From Lachnospiraceae bacterium (GTDB taxonomy: Bacteria > Bacillota > Clostridia > Lachnospirales > Lachnospiraceae), in contig JAFRSH010000052.1 of the NCBI GenBank assembly GCA_017427685.1, positions 186,001 to 250,000 of the forward strand: DNA of 64,000 bases. The letters run 5' to 3'. Shown here one piece after another: positions 35,385 to 42,969 of the stretch (positions are counted from its first letter, which is position 1; each line of letters starts with the position of its first letter). Below the pieces are notes generated by a model. That model worked only from the letters and a program-made list of their open reading frames with translations. It ran no database searches and was not told the DNA's origin. The translations under genes and the position numbers were made by a program.

Positions 35385-37073
35385 ATGAAAATGGGGCCCA
35401 TAGCGCCGCAGGATCCCGTTAGGCAGCGGCAATTCTATTACATCATGCTTGATAAGCAGATCAGCATCTTCCCCACCGTAGACGGCAAGAACGTATCGAT
35501 CATTTTCGCGAACGACGGCAGACTGCGCAGTGCGTCTGAGCTTGTCGGAAACGTGACGGACGAAGCGATCCTCGGTCTTCTTGCTACAACAGCCGACATC
35601 AGGAAGCTTGTGTACGGTATCGGAGTATCGATGATCACCGACACAGGCGAAGGAGGGAAGTTCTTCTTTGACCAGAACGGTCTGCATCAGCCTGCGGGCA
35701 CTTCGATAAGTCAGGAGATCACAGGTGACGGAGTTGAGTACCTGCTCCCCCTTGAGGCATATGAATGGGGCAATGATGATAAAGAGCCGGGGCAGTTCAG
35801 ATTTGAGTTCCCGAGCATGAACGTACTTGCTACCGTCAATGTCAGGTTCTACTTAAACGACGGCTTTACGGCTCCTCCTTTTGAGGGAATCGACAAGGTG
35901 GATCCCACATCGGACGGCTACAGGGAGATGATCAAAGGCGGAGTTTTAAGTCTCGGTGATACAACGAGATTAAAGGCTGCCTTTGAGAGGGCTAGAAGCG
36001 GTCAGGACACCGCGATCACATTTATCGGCGGATCCATCACTCAGGGTGCGGGTTCGAACCCCATCAACAAAGAGTGCTATACCTACAAGACCTATCAAGG
36101 CTTCAAAGAGCTTTTCAAGCCCACAGGTGAGGTTACCTACGTTAAAGCCGGTGTCGGAGGAACTCCCTCTGAGCTCGGCCTCGTCAGAGTAGACAAGGAC
36201 CTGATCAAATTCGGCAAGGTAGAGCCCGATATCGTTGTCATCGAATTCGCTGTCAACGACGCGGGAGACGAGACGGGCGGCGACTGCTACGAAGGACTTG
36301 TGAGACGTTGCCTCAAAATGAAGAAGAAGCCCGCCGTGATCCTTCTTTTCTCGGTATTTGTTGACGACTATAACCTCGAGGAAAGACTTGTTCCGATCGG
36401 TAAGCACTATAACCTTCCCATGGTCAGCATCAAGAGTGCGGTTACCAAGCAGTTCTACCTCAAGAAGGACGAAGGACGCGTGATCGGCAAGAACGCATTC
36501 TTCTATGACCGTTATCATCCCGCAAACATCGGTCACACCATCATGTCCGACTGTATACTCGAACTCTTCAGAAGAGCGGATGTCGAGAACCCCGAGGGTG
36601 AGAGTACAGACGATACCAAGACCGCTATGCGAAGCGATGATTTCGATATGATCAATCTCATCGACCGTACACACAACGAACCCGGTGCAGTGATCGAGCC
36701 CGGAAGCTTTACCGGTACCGATACAGTCCTTCAGGCATGCCAGATGGATGTGTCGATCGAAAGCACACCCCAGTTCCCCGATAACTGGGCACACTTCGGT
36801 AAAGGCGATGAACCGTTCAGAATGACGCTCAAGTGCAGAACGCTTTTGATCGTATATAAAGATTCCAATTCACCGGATGAGGGTGATGTCGACGTATTTG
36901 TCGACGGCAGTCTCGTTAAGACCATTAATCCCAGAGCGATCGGTTGGATCCACTGCAACCCGTACGTTATCATCCGTGAGAAGGAAGCAAAGGAACATGT
37001 TGTTGAGATAAGGATGCATGAAGGTTTCGAGGACAAGAACTTTACGATCCTCGGCTTCGGAGTTTATGCTTGA
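35385..37073 (+). CDS. Cytoplasmic SGNH/GDSL esterase, probable acetylxylan-type
   Basis: The 562-residue protein starts at ATG 35385 (GGAGGAG site). A roughly 200-residue N-terminal beta-rich domain precedes an SGNH hydrolase domain: FIGGSITQGAG with the nucleophile Ser (about 217), GVGG as block II, VIEFAVNDAG as block III with Asn, and DRYHPANIGH (about 373) with the catalytic Asp and His. A beta-rich C-terminal domain follows. There is no signal peptide, so it would deacetylate imported oligosaccharides. GH3 follows 11 bp later. Acetylxylan specificity is inferred from its neighbours. Confidence 0.82.
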   Translation: MKMGPIAPQDPVRQRQFYYIMLDKQISIFPTVDGKNVSIIFANDGRLRSASELVGNVTDEAILGLLATTADIRKLVYGIGVSMITDTGEGGKFFFDQNGLHQPAGTSISQEITGDGVEYLLPLEAYEWGNDDKEPGQFRFEFPSMNVLATVNVRFYLNDGFTAPPFEGIDKVDPTSDGYREMIKGGVLSLGDTTRLKAAFERARSGQDTAITFIGGSITQGAGSNPINKECYTYKTYQGFKELFKPTGEVTYVKAGVGGTPSELGLVRVDKDLIKFGKVEPDIVVIEFAVNDAGDETGGDCYEGLVRRCLKMKKKPAVILLFSVFVDDYNLEERLVPIGKHYNLPMVSIKSAVTKQFYLKKDEGRVIGKNAFFYDRYHPANIGHTIMSDCILELFRRADVENPEGESTDDTKTAMRSDDFDMINLIDRTHNEPGAVIEPGSFTGTDTVLQACQMDVSIESTPQFPDNWAHFGKGDEPFRMTLKCRTLLIVYKDSNSPDEGDVDVFVDGSLVKTINPRAIGWIHCNPYVIIREKEAKEHVVEIRMHEGFEDKNFTILGFGVYA

Positions 37074-37084
37074 AAGGAGTACTA

Positions 37085-39262
37085 ATGATCACAAAGGAAC
37101 GCATTAAGGAATGTGAAGAGCTGGCTGCAAAGCTTGTCGCTCAGATGACACCCGAAGAGAAGGTTTATCAGCTTCGTAACGGAGCTCCCGCGATCGAAAG
37201 ACTCGGGATCCCGTCTTATAACTACTGGAACGAATCTCTTCACGGAGTTGCCCGTGCCGGGATCGCAACAGTATTCCCTCAGGCCATAGGGCTTGCGGCT
37301 ACATTTGATGAAGATCTTCTTGAAAAGGTCGGAGATACGATCTCCACTGAGGGTCGTGCAAAGTATTTCGGACAGTTCAAGTACGGTGATCATGGTATCT
37401 ACAAGGGACTTACATTTTGGGCTCCCAATATAAACATCTTCCGTGATCCCAGATGGGGACGCGGTCATGAGACATACGGAGAGGATCCTTACCTCACATC
37501 ACGTCTCGGCGTACGCTTCGTTAAGGGCATTCAGGGAGATGATAAGAAGTATCTCAAGGCTGCTGCATGTGCAAAGCATTTCGCTGTTCACTCGGGTCCC
37601 GAGGCAGTTCGTCATGGCTTTAATGCGGTCTGCAATAAGCAGGACCTCAGAGAGACTTACCTCCCCGCATTTAAGGCTCTTGTTCAGGAAGCCGGCGTAG
37701 AAGCCGTTATGGGTGCTTATAACCGTACAAACGGTGAAGTATGTTGCGGAAGCAAGACACTCCTTAAGGACATCCTCAGGGATGAATGGGGCTTTGAAGG
37801 TCATGTTACTTCCGACTGCTGGGCCATCAAGGATTTCCACGGCAACCATGCCGTTACCAAAGAGCCCGCAGAGTCTGTAGCGCTCGCCATGAACAACGGC
37901 TGTGACCTTAACTGCGGCGATATCTACCAGTACCTGCTTGATGCCGTTGACAGAGGACTTACCACATGGGAGAAGATCGACAAGGCTCTCACCAGAGTTC
38001 TCGCCACAAGATTCAAGCTCGGTATCCTCGGGAACGCTGATGACAACAAGTACAACAAGATCGATTACTCATACGTTGACACCGACGAGGCAAGGGCGCT
38101 CAACCTTCAGGCATCTCTTGAGAGTATCGTGCTCCTTGACAACAAGAGTGGCACACTTCCTCTTGATGTTTCGAAGATCAAGACGATCGGCGTGATCGGA
38201 CCCAATGCGGACAACCGCAAGGCACTTGTCGGAAACTACGAAGGAACTGCTTCCGAGTACGTTACGATCCTTGACGGTATCAGAGAGGCCGTAAAGGGAA
38301 CCGGTACTCGTGTTATGGTTTCCGAAGGCTGCCATCTCTACAAGGACAAGATGTCGGATCTTTCCGAGCCCGACGGCGACAGAATTGCCGAAGCTAAGAA
38401 CGTTTGTGACCTCAGTGACGTGGTTGTTCTCTGTGTCGGTCTCGATGCTTCTCTTGAAGGCGAAGAGGGTGATACAGGCAACGAGTACGGCAGCGGCGAC
38501 AAGCCCAACCTTTACCTTCCCGGACTTCAGGGTAAACTTCTCGATGCGGTTACCGCTTCGGGCAAGCCCGTGATCGTTGTCTGCCTCGCAGGAAGCGCTA
38601 TCTACCTTGACAGTGCTTATGAGAAGGCTGCGGCAACAGTGCTCGCTCTTTATCCCGGAGCTCAGGGCGGACGTGCGTTCGCGCAGATCCTCTTCGGACA
38701 GAAGTCACCTGAGGGCAAGCTCCCTGTGACCTTCTACGGCGAGAAGAACACACTTCCGCTTGATACGGATTACTCGATGAAAGGCAGAACTTACAGATAC
38801 ATGACAGAGAAGCCTTTCTATCCCTTCGGCTACGGACTTTCTTATACCTCGTTTAAGGAGACTGTGGACAAGATCGTAGTCAACGGTCAGGCTGTCAGCG
38901 GTGACATCTCGTTTAAGAAAGACGACGTTATGGATATATACGTTACGGTCGAAAACACAGGCAAACTTGAGGGAGCCGCAACCGTTCAGGTATATGTTTC
39001 ATACGAAGGCACCGACGCGCCCGTGAGATCGCTCAAGGCTCTCAAGAAGGTGAGACTCGCAGCCGGCGCCAAGGAAACAGTCAAGCTTACACTCGGCAAC
39101 GATTCCTTCGGTCTTTTCAATGAGGAAGGCTTACTTAAGCTCAACAAGGGTGTTTATACCGTCGCTGTCGGTGATTCACAGCCCGACGAAAGAAGCAAAG
39201 AGCTTACCGGTGTTGAATGCAGCACATTTAAGGTTAGTGTTGCAGAGACTGCAGACATCTGA
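37085..39262 (+). CDS. GH3 glycosidase, probable beta-xylosidase
   Basis: The 725-residue enzyme has the two-domain GH3 core plus a C-terminal fibronectin III-like domain. SYNYWNESLHGVAR, WAPNINIFRDPRWGRGHETYGEDP and the nucleophile Asp in HVTSDCWAI (about 243) are close to the xylosidase branch. No signal peptide: cytoplasmic. It probably releases xylose from non-reducing ends of oligosaccharides freed of side groups by the esterase, GH115 and GH67. ATG 37085 has AAAGGAG 5 bases upstream. Beta-glucosidase activity is also possible. Confidence 0.9.
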   Translation: MITKERIKECEELAAKLVAQMTPEEKVYQLRNGAPAIERLGIPSYNYWNESLHGVARAGIATVFPQAIGLAATFDEDLLEKVGDTISTEGRAKYFGQFKYGDHGIYKGLTFWAPNINIFRDPRWGRGHETYGEDPYLTSRLGVRFVKGIQGDDKKYLKAAACAKHFAVHSGPEAVRHGFNAVCNKQDLRETYLPAFKALVQEAGVEAVMGAYNRTNGEVCCGSKTLLKDILRDEWGFEGHVTSDCWAIKDFHGNHAVTKEPAESVALAMNNGCDLNCGDIYQYLLDAVDRGLTTWEKIDKALTRVLATRFKLGILGNADDNKYNKIDYSYVDTDEARALNLQASLESIVLLDNKSGTLPLDVSKIKTIGVIGPNADNRKALVGNYEGTASEYVTILDGIREAVKGTGTRVMVSEGCHLYKDKMSDLSEPDGDRIAEAKNVCDLSDVVVLCVGLDASLEGEEGDTGNEYGSGDKPNLYLPGLQGKLLDAVTASGKPVIVVCLAGSAIYLDSAYEKAAATVLALYPGAQGGRAFAQILFGQKSPEGKLPVTFYGEKNTLPLDTDYSMKGRTYRYMTEKPFYPFGYGLSYTSFKETVDKIVVNGQAVSGDISFKKDDVMDIYVTVENTGKLEGAATVQVYVSYEGTDAPVRSLKALKKVRLAAGAKETVKLTLGNDSFGLFNEEGLLKLNKGVYTVAVGDSQPDERSKELTGVECSTFKVSVAETADI

Positions 39263-39323
39263 TACTATCAGTTAAGTCGCATTTGGAAGTGATCGTTTAC
39301 TTCCGGAATAATAACGGATCATC

Positions 39324-39362
39324 GGGCAAATGATGTGTTTTTAATGCGTCATTTGCCCTTTT
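39324..39362 (+). terminator. Terminator after GH3
   Basis: GGGCAAATGA (39324-39333) pairs with TCATTTGCCC (39349-39358), followed by four T. A smaller hairpin (GGAAGT/ACTTCC, near 39285-39304) precedes it. Confidence 0.85.
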
Positions 39363-39378
39363 AAGAGGAATCAGTGCT

Positions 39379-40053
39379 ATGAAGATCATTTCGAACAGGA
39401 TAAGCATTATTTGCGGTCATTACGGAACAGGCAAGACCAATCTTGCGGTCAACCTTGCACGTGACCACGCGAGGCAAGGAGAGAAGGTTACGATCGTTGA
39501 CATGGACATCGTCAATCCTTACTTCCGCACCTCCGATTACAGGAAGATTCTTGAGGATGAGGGAATTGAGGTGATCGCTCCCGTGTTCGGCGCGACAAAC
39601 CTTGACCTTCCTTCGCTTCCCGCAGCCATGTACCTGGCCTTTGAGAAAGAGGGTACCGTTATTTTCGATCTGGGCGGTGATGATGTGGGTTCAACGGTTA
39701 TGGGCAGATTCCGTGAGAAGCTGAACGGTAAGGACTACGAAATGCTCTACGTCATCAATAAATACAGAGACCTTGACTGCGATCCCACTGAGACAGCTGA
39801 GATCCTTAAAGAGATCGAAGCCGTTACGAAGCTTAAGGCAACCGGAATCATCAATAACTCTAATCTAATGTATGAAACGACTCTTGAGCACATCGAAAAA
39901 GGCATGGAATATGCGCGTAAGACCGCTTCATTACTGGGATTGCCGGTAGTAGCGACAGTGATGCGAAGAGATATAGCTTCAGATTATAAGGCCGATACCG
40001 CCGAAACAGGCGAGATAATACCTGTAGATATCATCGCAGGGCCGTCTTTTTGA
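39379..40053 (+). CDS. ParA/MinD-like P-loop ATPase
   Basis: The 224-residue protein has a deviant Walker A (CGHYGTGKTNLAVNLA), a VDMDIVNPYFRTSDYR switch region and a Walker B-type VIFDLGGDDVGS. It belongs to the SIMIBI class (MinD/NubP-like). No Cys motif for Fe-S carriage is seen. It lies 82 bp before the 2-oxoacid:ferredoxin oxidoreductase operon, which has its own promoter. A link to that enzyme is only inferred. Confidence 0.75.
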   Translation: MKIISNRISIICGHYGTGKTNLAVNLARDHARQGEKVTIVDMDIVNPYFRTSDYRKILEDEGIEVIAPVFGATNLDLPSLPAAMYLAFEKEGTVIFDLGGDDVGSTVMGRFREKLNGKDYEMLYVINKYRDLDCDPTETAEILKEIEAVTKLKATGIINNSNLMYETTLEHIEKGMEYARKTASLLGLPVVATVMRRDIASDYKADTAETGEIIPVDIIAGPSF

Positions 40054-40055
40054 TG

Positions 40056-40084
40056 TTTACAAATTATAAACCTAGTGCTAGAAT
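40056..40084 (+). promoter_or_regulatory. Extended -10 promoter of the kor operon
   Basis: TTTACA (40056-40061), 17-base spacer and TAGAAT (40079-40084) preceded by TGC, 52 bases before the first gene. Confidence 0.75.
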
Positions 40085-40135
40085 ACTGTGATATGTTAAA
40101 AAAGTGCAGATATATAACTGCAGGAAGGAGAAAAC

Positions 40136-40339
40136 ATGGCTAAACTTATTATCAACGAGACGAATTGTAAAGGATGCGAGATGTGCGTGAACGCATGTCC
40201 CAAGCAGCTGCTAAAGCTATCGGACCATATTAACGGTAAGGGCTACCATCCGGTAATGATGACAGATGAGGCTGCATGCATAGGTTGCAAATCGTGCGCC
40301 ATTATGTGTCCTGATGTCTGCATTACCGTAGAGAGATGA
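40136..40339 (+). CDS. korD: 2-oxoacid:ferredoxin oxidoreductase, ferredoxin (delta) subunit
   Basis: The 67-residue protein is an eight-iron ferredoxin: CKGCEMCVNACPK and CIGCKSCAIMCPD give two 4Fe-4S sites. It takes electrons from the catalytic subunits encoded next. Gene order delta-alpha-beta-gamma is standard in Clostridia. The substrate could be 2-oxoglutarate or branched-chain 2-oxo acids. Confidence 0.9.
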   Translation: MAKLIINETNCKGCEMCVNACPKQLLKLSDHINGKGYHPVMMTDEAACIGCKSCAIMCPDVCITVER

Positions 40340-40400
40340 TCCTGAGATACACAGGGATCCGTACAATTTGGAAATAGTTTAGGACTAAGGAGAATTAGAA

Positions 40401-41465
40401 ATGTCAGAAAAAGTATTAATGAAAGGTAACGAAGCTCTTGCGGAAGCAGCTATCCAGGCAGGATGCAGGCTCTTCTTCGGATATCCGATCACGCCTCAGA
40501 CCGAGCTCTCCGCATACATGTCGAAGAAGATGCCCAAGATCGGCGGCCTCTTCCTTCAGGCAGAGTCAGAGCTTGCAGCAATCAACATGGTACTCGGTGC
40601 ATCTGCAGCAGGTAAGCGTGCGATGACATCTTCAAGCTCGCCCGGAATCAGTTTGAAGAGCGAGGGTATCTCATATATAGCAGGTTCGGATGTTCCCGCT
40701 GTTATCATCAATGTTCAGCGTGGCGGCCCCGGACTCGGAAGTATCCAGCCCTCACAGGCAGATTATTGGCAGGCTACCAAGGCTACAGGCCACGGTGATT
40801 TCCAGCTTATCGTTCTTGCTCCTTCGACAGTACAGGAGATGGCAGATTTCGTAGGACAGGCATTTGACCTCGGCGATAAGTACAGAATGCCCGTTATGAT
40901 CCTTTCCGACGGTATGCTCGGTCAGATGATGGAGCCCGTTTCGTTCCCCGACAAGGGTGAGCCCGTGATCCCCGAGAGACCTTGGGCAGCAAGCGGACAT
41001 GGCGGAAAGCGTCCTCACAATATCGTTAACTCTCTTTATATCGAAGCAAAGGATCTTGAGAAGACCGTTGTTGAGAGATTTAAGAAGTACGAGATCATCA
41101 AGAAGGAAGAGCAGAGAGCAGAGTCATACCTCACAGAGGATGCAGAGATCGTTATCGTTGCATACGGCGCATCTTCGCGTGTTGCAAGAAGTGCGGTTAA
41201 CTCGGCACGTGCCGAAGGCATCAAGGTAGGTCTTGTAAGACCCATCACACTTTGGCCTTTCCCTACGGACGCTATCGAAGCTACAGTTCCCACAGCAAAG
41301 AAGTATCTCACAGTTGAGATGAGCATGGGACAGATGGTAGATGATGTTAAGCTCGTAGTTAACGGACGTAAGCCCGTAAGCTTCTTCGGAAGAACCGGCG
41401 GTATCATTCCTACACCCGGTGAAATCCTTGAAGAGATCAAAAAGTTAAATGGTAAGGAGGCGTAA
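40401..41465 (+). CDS. korA: 2-oxoacid:ferredoxin oxidoreductase, alpha subunit
   Basis: The 354-residue subunit has the pyrimidine-side domain of the family: MKGNEALAEAAIQAGCRLFFGYPITPQTEL, LGASAAGKRAMTSSSSPGISLKSEG and NVQRGGPGLGSIQPSQADYWQATK. A C-terminal transketolase-like domain (AEIVIVAYGASSRVARSAV) follows. With KorB it binds thiamine diphosphate and oxidises a 2-oxo acid to acyl-CoA. GGAG site; beta follows 2 bp later. Confidence 0.93.
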   Translation: MSEKVLMKGNEALAEAAIQAGCRLFFGYPITPQTELSAYMSKKMPKIGGLFLQAESELAAINMVLGASAAGKRAMTSSSSPGISLKSEGISYIAGSDVPAVIINVQRGGPGLGSIQPSQADYWQATKATGHGDFQLIVLAPSTVQEMADFVGQAFDLGDKYRMPVMILSDGMLGQMMEPVSFPDKGEPVIPERPWAASGHGGKRPHNIVNSLYIEAKDLEKTVVERFKKYEIIKKEEQRAESYLTEDAEIVIVAYGASSRVARSAVNSARAEGIKVGLVRPITLWPFPTDAIEATVPTAKKYLTVEMSMGQMVDDVKLVVNGRKPVSFFGRTGGIIPTPGEILEEIKKLNGKEA

Positions 41466-41467
41466 CA

Positions 41468-42229
41468 ATGGCTATAGTATTTGAAAAACCCCATGCACTT
41501 ACCGACGTTCCTTTCCATTACTGCCCCGGCTGTACACACGGTATCGTTCATCGTCTTGTAGCTGAAGCTATCGATGAGCTCGGTGTTGAAGGCAAAGCAG
41601 TCGGCGTTGCATCGGTAGGATGCTCGGTATTCAGCTACAATTATTTCAACTGTGATATGGTACAGGCACCCCACGGTCGTGCTCCGGCCGTAGCAACCGG
41701 TATCAAGAGGGCTCAGCCCGACAACGTTGTCTTCACATACCAGGGAGACGGCGACCTTGCAGCTATCGGTACATGTGAGACCGTACATGCTGCAACACGT
41801 GGTGAGAACATCACCGTTATATTCATCAACAACGCTATCTATGGTATGACCGGCGGACAGATGGCACCCACATCGCTTCCCGGACAGGTAACCCAGACAA
41901 CACCTTACGGTCGTGACGTTAAGATCGCAGGTTACCCCATCAGGATGTGCGAGATGCTCTCGACACTTGACGGTGTTGCACTTGCACAGCGCGTTACGGT
42001 TGACAACGTTAAGCATGTCAACGAAGCAAAGAAAGCTATCAAGAAGGCATTTGAGAACCAGATCAACGGCCTTGGATATTCGATCGTAGAAGTAGTATCC
42101 ACCTGCCCCACAAACTGGGGTATGTCTCCCAAGGACGCCGTAGACTGGCTTGAGAACAACATGCTTCCTTATTATCCTCTCGGTGTATATAAGGATAAAA
42201 CAGCGACAACTCAAGGGGGTGACAACTGA
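41468..42229 (+). CDS. korB: 2-oxoacid:ferredoxin oxidoreductase, beta (TPP) subunit
   Basis: The 253-residue subunit carries the thiamine diphosphate-binding motif (FTYQGDGDLAAIGTCE ... NNAIYGMTGGQMAPT) and a CPGCTHG opening in place of the usual Fe-S Cys set. HGRAPAVATGIKRA is also typical. It shares its last base with the korC start (TGATG overlap), so translation is coupled. Confidence 0.94.
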   Translation: MAIVFEKPHALTDVPFHYCPGCTHGIVHRLVAEAIDELGVEGKAVGVASVGCSVFSYNYFNCDMVQAPHGRAPAVATGIKRAQPDNVVFTYQGDGDLAAIGTCETVHAATRGENITVIFINNAIYGMTGGQMAPTSLPGQVTQTTPYGRDVKIAGYPIRMCEMLSTLDGVALAQRVTVDNVKHVNEAKKAIKKAFENQINGLGYSIVEVVSTCPTNWGMSPKDAVDWLENNMLPYYPLGVYKDKTATTQGGDN

Positions 42230-42765
42230 TGGATAAGACAATGAATGTACTCCTTGCCGGATTCGGTGGTCAGGGTATCCTCTTCGCAGGAAAGGTTATG
42301 GCTTACTCGGGACTTGTTGACGGAGCTGAGATCAGTTGGCTTCCTTCCTATGGCCCTGAGATGCGTGGCGGTACATGTAACTGCAGCGTAGTTCTTTCGA
42401 ACGATGCTATCGGTTCACCCCTCGTTGTTAACCCCGATGTCCTCATCGCCATGAACAAGCCTTCGCTCCTTAAGTTTATGGACAATGTTGTTAGCGGCGG
42501 AACGATCATCGTTGACAGCTCAACAGTTGATGTTAAGGTTGAGAGAACAGATGTTACCGTTTATTACGTACCTGCTACCAAGCTTGCTGATGAAGGCGGA
42601 CTCAAGGGTCTCGCCAACATGATCCTTGTAGGAAAACTCTTCAAGGAAACAGGCTTCGTATCGCAGGATTCCCTCGACAAGGGCCTCCTCAAGTGCATTC
42701 CTCCCAAGAAGGAAGCTATGATCGAGTCCAACAAGAAGGCACTTGCGATCGGTGCTCAGCAGTGA
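42229..42765 (+). CDS. korC: 2-oxoacid:ferredoxin oxidoreductase, gamma subunit
   Basis: The 178-residue subunit opens with LLAGFGGQGILFAGKVMA and contains SWLPSYGPEMRGGTCNCSVVLS, both standard for the gamma subunit. It closes the operon, which ends in a strong terminator. Confidence 0.93.
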   Translation: MDKTMNVLLAGFGGQGILFAGKVMAYSGLVDGAEISWLPSYGPEMRGGTCNCSVVLSNDAIGSPLVVNPDVLIAMNKPSLLKFMDNVVSGGTIIVDSSTVDVKVERTDVTVYYVPATKLADEGGLKGLANMILVGKLFKETGFVSQDSLDKGLLKCIPPKKEAMIESNKKALAIGAQQ

Positions 42766-42793
42766 TCTGAATTAGATTCATAAAGACTTTTTT

Positions 42794-42828
42794 GAACCCT
42801 CGGGATCTGAACCCGGGGGTTCTTTTTT
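42794..42828 (+). terminator. Terminator of the kor operon
   Basis: GAACCCTCGGG (42794-42804) pairs with CCCGGGGGTTC (42812-42822; one T-G pair), followed by six T. Confidence 0.92.
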
Positions 42829-42917
42829 GATAAACAAAAAGGTAATTATTGCCTTTTGTTTTGAACCGGTAAAAGATATAATTTTATTTAGGTGTATTTT
42901 GAATCAAACCCAAGCTT

Positions 42918-42955
42918 CTGTGATGTACCGACAGACAGGTTACATCCGGAGCGTT
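42918..42955 (+). promoter_or_regulatory. Hairpin leader of GH115
   Basis: GATGTACC pairs with GGTTACATC (bulged A), then CCG/CGG forms a small second stem just before the AAAGGA site. A TATAAT at 42877-42882 without a good -35 lies upstream. Confidence 0.35.
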
Positions 42956-42969
42956 CGGAAAGGAATCGT

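Noticed and set aside
41036..42241. 401-aa open frame antisense to korA/korB
   Set aside because: It is a mirror of two well-defined genes with no supporting features.
42892..42969. Longer start for GH115
   Set aside because: The extra residues would come from the hairpin leader and the ribosome site fits ATG 42970.
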